From: JBAXQQ01 sp037131695
Lineage (GTDB): Bacteria > Armatimonadota > Hebobacteria > CAIYQO01
DNA: 64,000 nt
Assembly (NCBI GenBank): GCA_964638715.1
Contig: CAZWZF010000019.1
Coordinates: 19,128 to 83,127, forward strand
Direction of reading: 5' to 3'
In this document: piece by piece, positions 27,395 to 37,169 of the stretch
How the letters are laid out: every line of letters begins with the position of its first letter
How positions within the stretch are numbered: position 1 is the stretch's first letter
The notes under the pieces: generated by a model
Databases searched by the model: none
Told to the model about the DNA's origin: nothing
The model's input: only the letters and a program-made list of their open reading frames with translations
Program-made: the position numbers and the translations under genes

Positions 27395-30300
27395 TTACTT
27401 CTCTGGAATCACCGGTGCGTCAACGCCGATATAAATAGAATTTAAGTGGCCATCCACTATATTGTGGGGAATCAGCATCACTTTATGCTTGCCAGCAGGA
27501 AGGATGATATCACCGCTTACCTGCACAACAACTTCTTCAACAACTGATTTTGGTTTCATACCGGCCGATGACGATGCCAATTCAAGTTTTACTTCACGGT
27601 CGCGGGTGATTACATCAGAAATTGTTCCAGCATCTTTACCATCTATCTGGATAGTGAATTGTATCGGACGGCGTTCTTTCGGTACAACTTTTTCACGCAG
27701 GTTTATAATATCTTCCCACTGTGCCTGCCAGCAAGGTTGACGGTCGCTGTAACGGAAAAGACCATCTGCGGTAATATGAACTTTCCCTTCCTGTGCGATA
27801 TCCAACGGAAGCATCACTGCATCAGAGAATCGCATATCCGGTACCAGGAATGACGCGGTGTCGGAATCAATATATCCTTCAGGCATACGTAATTGAATTA
27901 CATATTGTTTCGGCTCAAATTTAGCCGGTGCTGGATAATAAGTTTTTTCTGATGGTTTTGGGAAAGCTACTTCTTCAACTGGTAAGGGTTTCGCATCAGT
28001 AAAGGTAAGGGTTAACGGTTTCGGTTTTATAGTTGTAGTTAATCCTTTAGCAGATAATCTGCCGGATTTTGATTGTTCCGGTTGACCGCCTATATAATAT
28101 TCGCGGAAAAGTGTCGCTTTTGCATTCTGAATTTGTGGTGTAAGTTTGTCTTCCGGCAGTTTATCCAATGCGCGAATGCCAGCCATTATGCCATCCATAT
28201 CTGCTGCCTGAATTACTAAAGCAGGAATTTTTGCGCCGAATGCCCAATGGACTCCCTGCACTACAGCACGTCCGCTGCCAGGGAAAGCTGCGGTTACTTT
28301 TGGCCATAATATTCCGGTATTATCTAACGATTCTGCCATCGGGTTATCGCTTACAGCTTTGCCTTTGTCATCTTTTAATCCGGCAATGTCGAGTAAGATA
28401 ATTGGTTGATAGAATCTGTATCCGCTTAATCCGCTGTCCCAGTCGTTTCCGTTAAGAGTTTCCCGTTTGATTTTACCTATTGCCTGACCGTTTTCCGCCT
28501 TGCTATTTTCTGTTACCTGCGCTGGTGATAGCGAGTATCCAATAGTATAAGTGTTCATTTCCGGTTTAAGTCGTATATCAACTGTTACGCCGCGGGTTTC
28601 AAGGATTTTCTTCAGTTCTTCCGCTGTTTTCTGGTAAGTGCTGCTTTGCGGCGAGTCGAAAATTGGTACTACAACGGTTGAGCCTTTTGACAGCATACTT
28701 TCGATTAATCCACGTTCGCGGACGATTACGGTATCGATCATTGGTGTCATTAACACTGGTGTTTTTGCGGATTCAACTGTTACCGGCAATGATGTTAACG
28801 TACCATTAAGTTGAGATCTGACAGCAACTGTCCATTTTCCTGCCGGTGCATTTATTGGCAGCGGAATAGAAATATTGAAAGTTCCTTTGTCAGTGGTTGC
28901 ACGATAAAATTCCTGGTATATGGTGCCGTCAGGATGAATTATTGAAAGATTGAATGGCAAAACAGCATTGAGCTTTTTCTTGCCTGCGTCGATAAACTCT
29001 ACCTGAATCGATAATGTTTCTCCGGTCGATACTTTTTGTGTGGCAGACAACGCTGTCGCAGCAATTCCTCGCGGCAATATTGCGTATACCCGCGCGGTTG
29101 TCTGGGTAAGGTCGCAGATTAATGGCTTTACAGTACCTAAAGATTGTTCTTCAGTACAATCATAGATGACGGCGTTTGCTGATAACGATTTAGCCGGCAG
29201 CAAAGTCTCTTTTATCTGGTACCAGTCAGCCTGATTTTTAATGTGCGAATCATTGGTTGCAATTAGATATTTTGCGTCTGTACCGCCATCGATCTGTAAT
29301 ATTGATGCTTTCGCTCCTGTGCCTTTGTATGATGTGAAGCAGGCATGGCCAGTGTCGCCAAGTGCTGATGAAAAAGCTTTTGCCAATTCTGGATGCCAGC
29401 GTTCATATAATATAGTATCATTGTCGCCGTTCACCATGTTAGGCGCACCCCAGCTATGCGGTTTGCCAGCCTGACTGAACGGGAAACTATAACTGATTTT
29501 CGATGCACCCGGGAATGAGACTGATGTAGAACCATCAATGAGTAATTTCCCGCCTTGTTTAATATATGAAGCAATTCCCGCGTTAACCGATGTCGGCAAT
29601 GGCATGGTTTGTCCGATTATTATTAAAGCTTTTACATCTGTTACCTGGTTTGCCTGCAATTCTTCTTCGGTGACAAATCGTGGTGTATAGCCAAGTCTGG
29701 TTAATGCGGTGAGAGCTTTAAATGCTGCTGTCCCATAACCCATGGCAACATATTGACGACCATATTGAGTTTTGCTGAACAAGATGCCGACGCCATGGTT
29801 TGTATGGCCATTAACTGACAGAGACGAGAAACGATCAAGGAAATCGCGGGCACTGATAACATCCATCTCGCCAGATTTCCCCTTGATATTCTCCCAGTTT
29901 GTTGCTCTGTTCATACCGCCAAGCAAGTTGCTGAATCCCTCGCAGGCAAAGCCATTGCCGGTACCGCCAAATGCCAATCCCTGTGCAGTGGTACGCATCA
30001 TTTTCCCGGGCAAATCACTTAATCCATGTGCCGAAGCCATAGCGTTGCTGACCCAGGTAGGTTTGTTGCCACGGTTCATTTCCAACAATGCGGTTACAAA
30101 CAGCGACTGATTAAGATAGTCAGGCCCGCCAACCTGGTCATTCCAGGTTGACTGGTATTGCAAATCCAGTGGGGAGTATGCTTCCGGGAAATATTGTCCC
30201 TGCAATGTCGGGCAGTGGTCAACCTGAACGCTGCTGGTATTTTTTATACTGGGATCTACTGAACGCAGATTTTTACTGAATGCGCTGTAACCTTCTTTAT

Positions 30301-31372
30301 ATAATCCCATCAGGTATGACGACCAGGCATCCAGACGTTTTTCAAATGCTATGCGGTCTGTATCTGACATCGGTTTAGAATATTTTGCAATTTCTTCCAA
30401 CCAACGAAGGGTTGGCAAGTCAATTGCCGGGGCGAATTCTGGTCGTCCAATTGATGTCAGGTATGAAATATATTCGGCACCGGTGACTGGTTTCATGCCG
30501 GTACGGCGGGTGAACTCTTCCAGTTTAACTTTATTATCATTGGCAATGTAGTCGCGCAGGTTTTGCGTCTGGTTGCCCCATCCCCAGTAAGTGAGCAGGC
30601 CTAACCTGCCATTTACAGCATATCCAGTGGTATCCCATCCATAACAGAAACCGCCAAAGTTTGGATATCGTCCATTTGCCTGGGCAGTAAGAATCATACG
30701 TTGGCTCATGCCGTTAATTTCTGCCGGATTGTTGCCGACCGGGAAGAAACTGGTGGGACGCGTATCGGGGTTAACCATAGTTATCGCACCGCTGCGTGCC
30801 ATGACATCTAATGAACCAATGCGTCCTGCATCGCTGGCACCTAATGAAAATGCGGCGGTTAAACCGGATTCTTTGAATATTTTATCTATGCTGTCCCAAT
30901 GTGCTTTCGTCTTTGCGGCGGCTTTCACCGGGTCTTTACGTTCTTCATTTGTATATTCCGGGTCGCGCGGCATACATTCATCCTGGGTGGAACCTGCCGA
31001 TTTGCGTAGCGGGCTGGTTAATGTCATGCGGTCAAATGCTGTAGTGCCGTTGATTAGCAACTGGTAATCACCTGGTGCAAGACTGGCAGTATTAAGCCAT
31101 AAGATATTATTTTTTCCTGCATACAGCAATATTTTACCATCACTATTTACCGCTTCGAGCCGGATATCACTGTTTGGAGCGATGCCGCTTATGGCAAGCG
31201 GCACTATTTCACCTATGAAATACGCGGTGCGTTCCATAGGAAAAATTGCCACAGGCGCTGGTGTTTGCGCCGGTGCAACAACTGTCTGGGCAATTCCTGT
31301 CAAAGAAATACCCATAGCAAATGCGGTTAATACCACATAACGAAACCAGAATGATTCAAATTGTGTATGCAT
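27395..31372 (-). CDS. Giant secreted glycoside hydrolase-like protein with GATase-like domain
   Basis: This 1325-residue protein begins with a signal peptide (FAMGISLTGIAQT). After an Ig-like region, residues 130-560 resemble a TIM-barrel hydrolase of the GH42/GH-A kind (GFCYGWDTTGYAVNGRLGL, PTWVSNAMASAHG). Residues about 570-650 (GYTPRFVTEEELQANQVTDVKALIIIG ... IKQGGKLLIDGS) look like the GATase-like domain that follows the barrel in GH42 beta-galactosidases. The C-terminal 600 residues are Ig-like and beta-sandwich domains. It probably attacks polysaccharide outside the cytoplasm. I cannot name the two catalytic glutamates with certainty, and the family number is open. AAAGGGGAGT precedes the ATG. 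Confidence 0.6.
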   Translation of the reverse strand: MHTQFESFWFRYVVLTAFAMGISLTGIAQTVVAPAQTPAPVAIFPMERTAYFIGEIVPLAISGIAPNSDIRLEAVNSDGKILLYAGKNNILWLNTASLAPGDYQLLINGTTAFDRMTLTSPLRKSAGSTQDECMPRDPEYTNEERKDPVKAAAKTKAHWDSIDKIFKESGLTAAFSLGASDAGRIGSLDVMARSGAITMVNPDTRPTSFFPVGNNPAEINGMSQRMILTAQANGRYPNFGGFCYGWDTTGYAVNGRLGLLTYWGWGNQTQNLRDYIANDNKVKLEEFTRRTGMKPVTGAEYISYLTSIGRPEFAPAIDLPTLRWLEEIAKYSKPMSDTDRIAFEKRLDAWSSYLMGLYKEGYSAFSKNLRSVDPSIKNTSSVQVDHCPTLQGQYFPEAYSPLDLQYQSTWNDQVGGPDYLNQSLFVTALLEMNRGNKPTWVSNAMASAHGLSDLPGKMMRTTAQGLAFGGTGNGFACEGFSNLLGGMNRATNWENIKGKSGEMDVISARDFLDRFSSLSVNGHTNHGVGILFSKTQYGRQYVAMGYGTAAFKALTALTRLGYTPRFVTEEELQANQVTDVKALIIIGQTMPLPTSVNAGIASYIKQGGKLLIDGSTSVSFPGASKISYSFPFSQAGKPHSWGAPNMVNGDNDTILYERWHPELAKAFSSALGDTGHACFTSYKGTGAKASILQIDGGTDAKYLIATNDSHIKNQADWYQIKETLLPAKSLSANAVIYDCTEEQSLGTVKPLICDLTQTTARVYAILPRGIAATALSATQKVSTGETLSIQVEFIDAGKKKLNAVLPFNLSIIHPDGTIYQEFYRATTDKGTFNISIPLPINAPAGKWTVAVRSQLNGTLTSLPVTVESAKTPVLMTPMIDTVIVRERGLIESMLSKGSTVVVPIFDSPQSSTYQKTAEELKKILETRGVTVDIRLKPEMNTYTIGYSLSPAQVTENSKAENGQAIGKIKRETLNGNDWDSGLSGYRFYQPIILLDIAGLKDDKGKAVSDNPMAESLDNTGILWPKVTAAFPGSGRAVVQGVHWAFGAKIPALVIQAADMDGIMAGIRALDKLPEDKLTPQIQNAKATLFREYYIGGQPEQSKSGRLSAKGLTTTIKPKPLTLTFTDAKPLPVEEVAFPKPSEKTYYPAPAKFEPKQYVIQLRMPEGYIDSDTASFLVPDMRFSDAVMLPLDIAQEGKVHITADGLFRYSDRQPCWQAQWEDIINLREKVVPKERRPIQFTIQIDGKDAGTISDVITRDREVKLELASSSAGMKPKSVVEEVVVQVSGDIILPAGKHKVMLIPHNIVDGHLNSIYIGVDAPVIPEK

Positions 31373-31387
31373 TATACTCCCCTTTAA

Positions 31388-33247
31388 TTATTCTAAAATA
31401 TAAGGTGTTCCCTGGTTAATTTTAACGGTAACGCAACCGTTGATGATATCTATTTTTTGCGGATTTTCTCTGCCGTCTGCTGTTAACTGATACAAAGTTG
31501 CAGATTTTAGATGTGTCCAGTCTACCGGCAATTTCCAGGTGCGCTCGCAGCCATCTTTACTGTAGAAATATATCTTTTTCTCACCACTCCAGGTATCCGG
31601 CCACATTCGGTCGTACCCTATGCCAAAGATGATGTCACCATTCCATGCCATGAATCCTTCACGATCCCATTTTGCCATGGTCCCATCGCTCCATGACGCA
31701 TGAATACAGCCTTTTCGCAAGGTTAATCGATGACTGCCGGCTGTCAGTCTTATTTTTACAGCTAAATCACCGGCATATTCATTTACTATTGTAGCTGGAA
31801 ATTCGAGTTCCTGAATAAAATTATCGTCAATCCATAATTCTGCGGTACCACCAGATGGTGAGTAATAGCGGATAATTAATGAATAATCGCCATCTTTCAG
31901 CACCGTTGCTTCCACAGTATTTGAGGCGCTCATGGATTCATCAAGTCCGTCCACTACCTGTCCGCAGGATAACCATGGCTGGTCGGTAATTTTTGCGGTT
32001 CCGGTATTAATGCCATTTTTTGCCAGCATTTCTGAAACAAAGTTATTAGTTCTATCGTGAATGGTATAGCTTTCTATTTTCACCCGACCGCGGTGTTCAT
32101 CTTCACGTGTGGTATTTGCTCCACCCGGCAACCGGTAATTACCTTTGCCAATGTGGTACAATTCCTGAATTACTGTGAGATAAAAGCCTTCAACTACCTG
32201 TGACTGAACTCGCCATTCTTCCAAAGGCTGGTATGGCGTTTGCGGAAGGTTATCTGCACTGATTTTTGTCATCAATGCTCCGCCATTCGCGGCGATTTCA
32301 TATTTCATATTATTATTCAGCAGTTTTTCGCTTAAATCCAATGAATACGCACCCTGGTTGCCGTATACATGCATAGGCTCTTCGCCGCGCCGGTTGGAGT
32401 TTCCCTGGCAATAACCGGATTGGATACGGCTGTAATCGTTCAGGGATAATCCGCCGTGATTCCAGTTATACATGGTCCAGTCACCGGGACCTTCGCCGCC
32501 GGGTTCAGTGCCTTTTGAACGCAGGTAATTTAATATCTTTTCGCGACCTTCAAACTGCGTAGCTGCACTGCCGCCCAATTCGCCATCCGGGTAACCAACG
32601 TTGCAATTATTTCCGGCCAATGATAAAACATCAACATATAAAATCGGTGGCGGGTAGGGGAGATGGTTATAAAATCCATCAATTATTTCCTGTGCCAATC
32701 CCGAATCCCAAAGATTTTTGTAATTTACGATTGCGAATATATCTGATGGATTTCCTGCTTCGACATAAGGCATGGTAGCTGTTTCTGTCGGGATAGAATA
32801 AGGAATGTAGGCTTCACCCTCGTAAGGTCCGCCGCAATTCAATACTTTGCGGGTATAGTAACATTTATTCTCGCGCATTCTTTCAAAGAATTCACGCATT
32901 TCCGGGTAATAGGCAAGTCCGACATTTACATCAGTAATATTAGTGTGAAAGGATATAAATGAATTGCAGTTATCGCGCATGTCAACCATGAAATCGGCAA
33001 GTTTTTGCCAGTCGTTATTAACACGAAAAGTAGCGCGATTCCAGTAAGGCCATGAACCGTCCCAATTGCAAATGCCGGTATCACAACCTATGAAACCACT
33101 GGTAATTACATTGGAAATCACAGTTTTATCCAGCAGGTTATTCACTGATTTTATGGCTCGCGCGCATTCTTCCTGGGCATTTTCTTTTTCAGGAAGGCAT
33201 AATCGCCAGATGAAATAAGTTGACCATTTTGGTGCTTTGTTTGGCAT
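31388..33247 (-). CDS. GH101-like glycoside hydrolase
   Basis: This 619-residue protein resembles the catalytic core of endo-alpha-N-acetylgalactosaminidases (GH101): SFISFHTNITDVNVG near the N-terminus, LYVDVLSLAGNNCNVGYPDG in the barrel, and the characteristic C-terminal sandwich ending SATLYQLTADGRENPQ and VKINQGTPYILE. Residues about 430-530 look like a small CBM6/35-type module (YSLIIRYYSPSGGTAELWID). The protein is shorter than pathogen GH101 enzymes (usually over 1000 residues) and has no signal peptide, so it may work in the cytoplasm or have another specificity, as GH101-like proteins in environmental bacteria often do. It lies in the 26-kb operon with 13-15 bp gaps; AAAGGAAA precedes the ATG. 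Confidence 0.6.
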   Translation of the reverse strand: MPNKAPKWSTYFIWRLCLPEKENAQEECARAIKSVNNLLDKTVISNVITSGFIGCDTGICNWDGSWPYWNRATFRVNNDWQKLADFMVDMRDNCNSFISFHTNITDVNVGLAYYPEMREFFERMRENKCYYTRKVLNCGGPYEGEAYIPYSIPTETATMPYVEAGNPSDIFAIVNYKNLWDSGLAQEIIDGFYNHLPYPPPILYVDVLSLAGNNCNVGYPDGELGGSAATQFEGREKILNYLRSKGTEPGGEGPGDWTMYNWNHGGLSLNDYSRIQSGYCQGNSNRRGEEPMHVYGNQGAYSLDLSEKLLNNNMKYEIAANGGALMTKISADNLPQTPYQPLEEWRVQSQVVEGFYLTVIQELYHIGKGNYRLPGGANTTREDEHRGRVKIESYTIHDRTNNFVSEMLAKNGINTGTAKITDQPWLSCGQVVDGLDESMSASNTVEATVLKDGDYSLIIRYYSPSGGTAELWIDDNFIQELEFPATIVNEYAGDLAVKIRLTAGSHRLTLRKGCIHASWSDGTMAKWDREGFMAWNGDIIFGIGYDRMWPDTWSGEKKIYFYSKDGCERTWKLPVDWTHLKSATLYQLTADGRENPQKIDIINGCVTVKINQGTPYILE

Positions 33248-33260
33248 GTGTTTCCTTTAC

Positions 33261-36200
33261 TTATTTAATTTTATCACCGTAAAACCATACTTCGGCAAGC
33301 CCAACCGCTACTAACGGTGTATCCCATGGGTAATCGTAAATGTTGCGGATAATAAATTTTACATAACGTGTTCTGGCTTTTATGGGAATATCGTTGCCGA
33401 TATATGTTTTAGTATTAGTTGCTCTTGGGAAGACAACAGTACCCCAGAATTGCAGATTATCAGGTAAATTTTCAGATATATAGATATCAACTGTTTTTGC
33501 ACCTACCGATTTGTCTCCGCCAAACGCGCGTTCATCGTTATAGTTCCATACATGCATGTTTTTCAAGTCATAGATTGAGCCAAGGTCAAATGTCATGGTA
33601 GGATTTTTTTCTTTATACGGTTGCCTGGTATACCATTGGTTTTGTAATAATAAATCATGCTGTACCGGTACTGTATCCATATTTAATCCGCTGCCATCTA
33701 CAATTTTCTTTATATCATCTGTTGCATCTGGCGATGTGACGGTAACACCCTGTATAGGTTTGTAATTGCTATTGTAAATTGATATCGATCCCGTTGCCTT
33801 ACTATCTATAAGATAGTAATGACTAACTTGAACTGATACCGATACAGTAGTTGGCATTGTTGGTATTTTCTCTGGTAAAGGCGTTATTTGCAAGTCTACT
33901 GATGATTGATTTTCTGCAAATGCAACATATCTTGGCAAAGGTTTATAATCAATTCCTGCTTGTGCATTTCCACTAACAATCAAGGTTGCTTTCACAGGTT
34001 TTGTAATATTGCCATTTCGGGTTATTTTAATTAATCCCGGTACTATTGCTGTTTTACTCCTGTCTGTTTGTGGCGAAATTGTTTCTATGGCAATCAATGG
34101 CATTTTTGCCGCGTCAAATTTGTCATCTTCCATGTATAAATATTCAGTTGGTATGTGCTCGATTTGCTGGCTTGTTCCTTCCCATACCAGATGAAAATCT
34201 TCTTTGGATTTAGGCAATTTATGTTCTATAACAATTTTAATCCTCTTGCCGGCTTCTAACATCAATGGTTCAGTAAAGAACTTAGACCCATTAGAGTTCC
34301 AACCCTCAACCATTAATTTACCGCCTATCCACATTCTTACATATTTACCATAAATACCGAGTTCGGTAAGTCCAGAATATTTTGCTTCTAAAAAACCGCT
34401 CCAGCGGACAGAACCTGGGGTTGCGTCGCGAGGGGTAATTTCGGTTTTTTCAATATCAGGTGTCGGTTGTGTTAAGATTGTCATTGGATGTTTCACATCA
34501 TACCACAAACGTTTTGAAACTGCTTCATCTTCAGGTACAATTAATTCTTTACCGCTTAAATCTGCAGACATGAAATATTGTGTTTTTAACCCGCTGCCTT
34601 TTGCTAATGCGGGGGTAGGGGTGGTACCTGTTATCTCAATAGTTCCATTTTGCCTGCTGAATTGGTTCCAACCGGTTATTCGGTAAACCGGACAGTTGTT
34701 CCAGCCAGAACCATAGAACAGAACATCACCGTTTGTTGATTTAACAAGTGAACCGCCTTCCAGCATGTCATATTGAAAAGGTGATTGCGCATTAAATCCA
34801 CGGTCATTCGGATCAGTTGACCACCATGTGTATACACTGGCAGGTAAGCCGTCGTCAGCATGTCGGTCAAAAATACTACCGGCATACAAACCGTCTTCTG
34901 TCCAGAATATTACTGGCTGTACTACCTTATCGCATACACCGATTGTTCCATTAACTATTCCTGCAATTCGGCAGGGATATTGTAATTGTCCAGGCAAGTT
35001 GTTTTGTTTCGCGGCATGGTATCCTGATTGCCAAAGCAGGTTTTTATCTTTATCGTATTTGCTTATGGCATTGCTATCAGTCTGGTTTGCTGGCCAGGCA
35101 AACCCGTGTGCAGCACCATAAGTGCCATCCGCAGCATATCCGTCACCTTTTCCGCCATACTGGATAACATAAATATTACCGTCATTATCTCCACACAGTG
35201 CTGGTGAACTTGTGTATGGTGTAACCGGTCCTTCTTCAAACTTTGACCAATCCCAGATCGGGGCACCTGCAGCAGTATATCCCTGAGTGGGGAATTTTAG
35301 CCAGGCAGCTTTGTTTTTAGTATCCCATCCGCGCATCAGGAATATATTTAAATCTTGGTCCATCCATAATGAGCCACCCATATGTTCAACACTCTGGTTA
35401 TACAAGCGAAATTCATCGGCCTGGAATTCATTGTCTCCATTAAGGTCGGTCCAGGCAAAACCGCGATGTCTGGCGCGACTACCGCTATCTTTCGGATTTT
35501 CACCTAACTTAGTTATTGCGTCCAGCCATTGTGTCGGTAATTTTTCAATAGGTGTTTTGCTCCATCCCCAGCGGTCATCTGCGATGAGCAATGATAATAT
35601 TGATACCGGACGCAGGCATTTTCCTGCTTCATCAACTTTCATCAATAGTCCTGAATGTGCTCCAGAATAGATATATGTGTCGATGGGCCCATTTTTGTTT
35701 GCTGCGCGCCGCATTACCCAGTGCGGTACAGCCATTTTATATCGTCCAACCAGGGTTGAAGGCGTATTCCCACCCCATTTATAACAAGCGTGCGGGTACC
35801 ATGTTTTATTTGCCGGATTTATTTCGCATTGCATTATCCATCCCCATTGCGAATCTATCCAGACATATTTGGGGTCAACCGGGTCAGGGGCGGGGAAGGT
35901 GTAAAATTGTTGTCCACCGAACCATTCGGCTAATACTTTACCGTCTTTATCAAAATGGGCAGTACGTCGAGGCGCACTTTCATATTCAGAAATTACAAAA
36001 CCGCCTTTACCATCTCCGGCAATATCGCTGACATTTAGAAAATTAGCCGGTTCATAAAGTCCTTCTTCGCGGCCACCAGCTTTTCCATAAGTCTTTATTA
36101 ATTTAAAATCAGCATCATATTGTTTAACTTGTTGGCAGGCACCGCCATCAGCTATGAAGATATTATCGTTTACGTGATCAATAGCTATACGACTGGCTGA

Positions 36201-37079
36201 GGTTAAGCCATTGATTTTTTCTATGGGAGTTTTATCGTTTCTGGTAACAGAAAATAGTGATGTTTCATGAAGAATAAGTAATCGGCCATCTTTAGTCAAC
36301 GCGATATCGCGTAAACCGTTATCAATTGTTAAAGAATCGATAATTGTGTAATTGTCTGGATTTACCCATGCAATATGACCGTTATGTGATGCTGAAACTA
36401 ATTGGTCATTGAATGAATCAACAAGTTCTGGTTTGACAGGTTTATCAACCGTTCCGATATTAAGGCTTACAGTTCTCTGTCTTTCACCTGTCATGGCATC
36501 AAGGAGATACAGGTTATTTTTTTTAGTATTGCCATTCTGCGATTGAAAATAGAGTTTTTTTCCATCAACAGATATATCTGAACCACCATCCCAACCTTCT
36601 AAAGTAGGTGATACCCATTGATAATCGCCATTTATTGATATTTTAGCGTTTTGGGGAGAACCTTCGGAAGATGCGGATGTCAGATATAGGAAACCATTTT
36701 CACAAGAAATTGAAGCTATCCCGCCGTGTTGGCCGGGCCATGCTTTTTCTTTGTAGCTGGTACCTACAGAAAAAAGATATTCTGATTTCATTCCCTGTGA
36801 GGTAAGCAGTTTCCAGGTATATTTACCGGCAGCAGTCGGTTTTCCAGCAGAGTCTAAACCGTCCCATGAAATAATTTGTTTACCGACGTCCTGTTGGTCT
36901 GCATTCAGCAATGTGCGTACCTGATGGTTTTGCGAGTCATAGATTGCCAGTGAAACTCGTCCGGCTTTTGGCAAAACATAACTGATATCAACACAATATA
37001 CTGTAAAAGTAAAGGCGAAGAGACAAAATATCATAATATATTTTGATATAGAAATAGATTCATTAAAACATGATTTCAT
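33261..37079 (-). CDS. Giant secreted protein: FlgD Ig, propeller, PA14, Calx-beta, F5/8C
   Basis: This 1272-residue relative of the CBM9-propeller proteins lacks the N-terminal CBM9-like module. After the signal peptide the FlgD-type Ig fold comes at once (SWDGLDSAGKPTAAGKYTWK), followed by the propeller with the loop DLNGDNEFQADE. The C-terminal part differs: a PA14-type domain near 870-1010 (RWSGFLEAKYSGLTELGI), a Calx-beta-type strand set (GIDYKPLPRYVAFAENQSS), and a discoidin/F5-8C domain ending VAVGLAEVWFYGD. All three are carbohydrate or cell-surface binding folds. It was probably made by swapping modules on a shared propeller core. GGAGAATT precedes the ATG; 90 bp with a hairpin separate it from the upstream gene. 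Confidence 0.75.
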   Translation of the reverse strand: MKSCFNESISISKYIMIFCLFAFTFTVYCVDISYVLPKAGRVSLAIYDSQNHQVRTLLNADQQDVGKQIISWDGLDSAGKPTAAGKYTWKLLTSQGMKSEYLFSVGTSYKEKAWPGQHGGIASISCENGFLYLTSASSEGSPQNAKISINGDYQWVSPTLEGWDGGSDISVDGKKLYFQSQNGNTKKNNLYLLDAMTGERQRTVSLNIGTVDKPVKPELVDSFNDQLVSASHNGHIAWVNPDNYTIIDSLTIDNGLRDIALTKDGRLLILHETSLFSVTRNDKTPIEKINGLTSASRIAIDHVNDNIFIADGGACQQVKQYDADFKLIKTYGKAGGREEGLYEPANFLNVSDIAGDGKGGFVISEYESAPRRTAHFDKDGKVLAEWFGGQQFYTFPAPDPVDPKYVWIDSQWGWIMQCEINPANKTWYPHACYKWGGNTPSTLVGRYKMAVPHWVMRRAANKNGPIDTYIYSGAHSGLLMKVDEAGKCLRPVSILSLLIADDRWGWSKTPIEKLPTQWLDAITKLGENPKDSGSRARHRGFAWTDLNGDNEFQADEFRLYNQSVEHMGGSLWMDQDLNIFLMRGWDTKNKAAWLKFPTQGYTAAGAPIWDWSKFEEGPVTPYTSSPALCGDNDGNIYVIQYGGKGDGYAADGTYGAAHGFAWPANQTDSNAISKYDKDKNLLWQSGYHAAKQNNLPGQLQYPCRIAGIVNGTIGVCDKVVQPVIFWTEDGLYAGSIFDRHADDGLPASVYTWWSTDPNDRGFNAQSPFQYDMLEGGSLVKSTNGDVLFYGSGWNNCPVYRITGWNQFSRQNGTIEITGTTPTPALAKGSGLKTQYFMSADLSGKELIVPEDEAVSKRLWYDVKHPMTILTQPTPDIEKTEITPRDATPGSVRWSGFLEAKYSGLTELGIYGKYVRMWIGGKLMVEGWNSNGSKFFTEPLMLEAGKRIKIVIEHKLPKSKEDFHLVWEGTSQQIEHIPTEYLYMEDDKFDAAKMPLIAIETISPQTDRSKTAIVPGLIKITRNGNITKPVKATLIVSGNAQAGIDYKPLPRYVAFAENQSSVDLQITPLPEKIPTMPTTVSVSVQVSHYYLIDSKATGSISIYNSNYKPIQGVTVTSPDATDDIKKIVDGSGLNMDTVPVQHDLLLQNQWYTRQPYKEKNPTMTFDLGSIYDLKNMHVWNYNDERAFGGDKSVGAKTVDIYISENLPDNLQFWGTVVFPRATNTKTYIGNDIPIKARTRYVKFIIRNIYDYPWDTPLVAVGLAEVWFYGDKIK

Positions 37080-37123
37080 AATTCTCCTGCCTTTTTATAG
37101 ATATTTTATAATATTAACAAATT

Positions 37124-37153
37124 GGGGAACGTTTTAATTAATATCCGTTCCCC
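37124..37153 (-). other. Hairpin in the operon, possible partial terminator or processing site
   Basis: GGGGAACG (37124-37131) pairs with CGTTCCCC (37146-37153) over a 14-nt AT-rich loop. It lies in the 90-bp gap between two giant-protein genes. No T-run follows on the minus strand, so full termination is unlikely; it may attenuate or protect mRNA ends. Confidence 0.5.
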
Positions 37154-37169
37154 TATTAATATTTAAAGA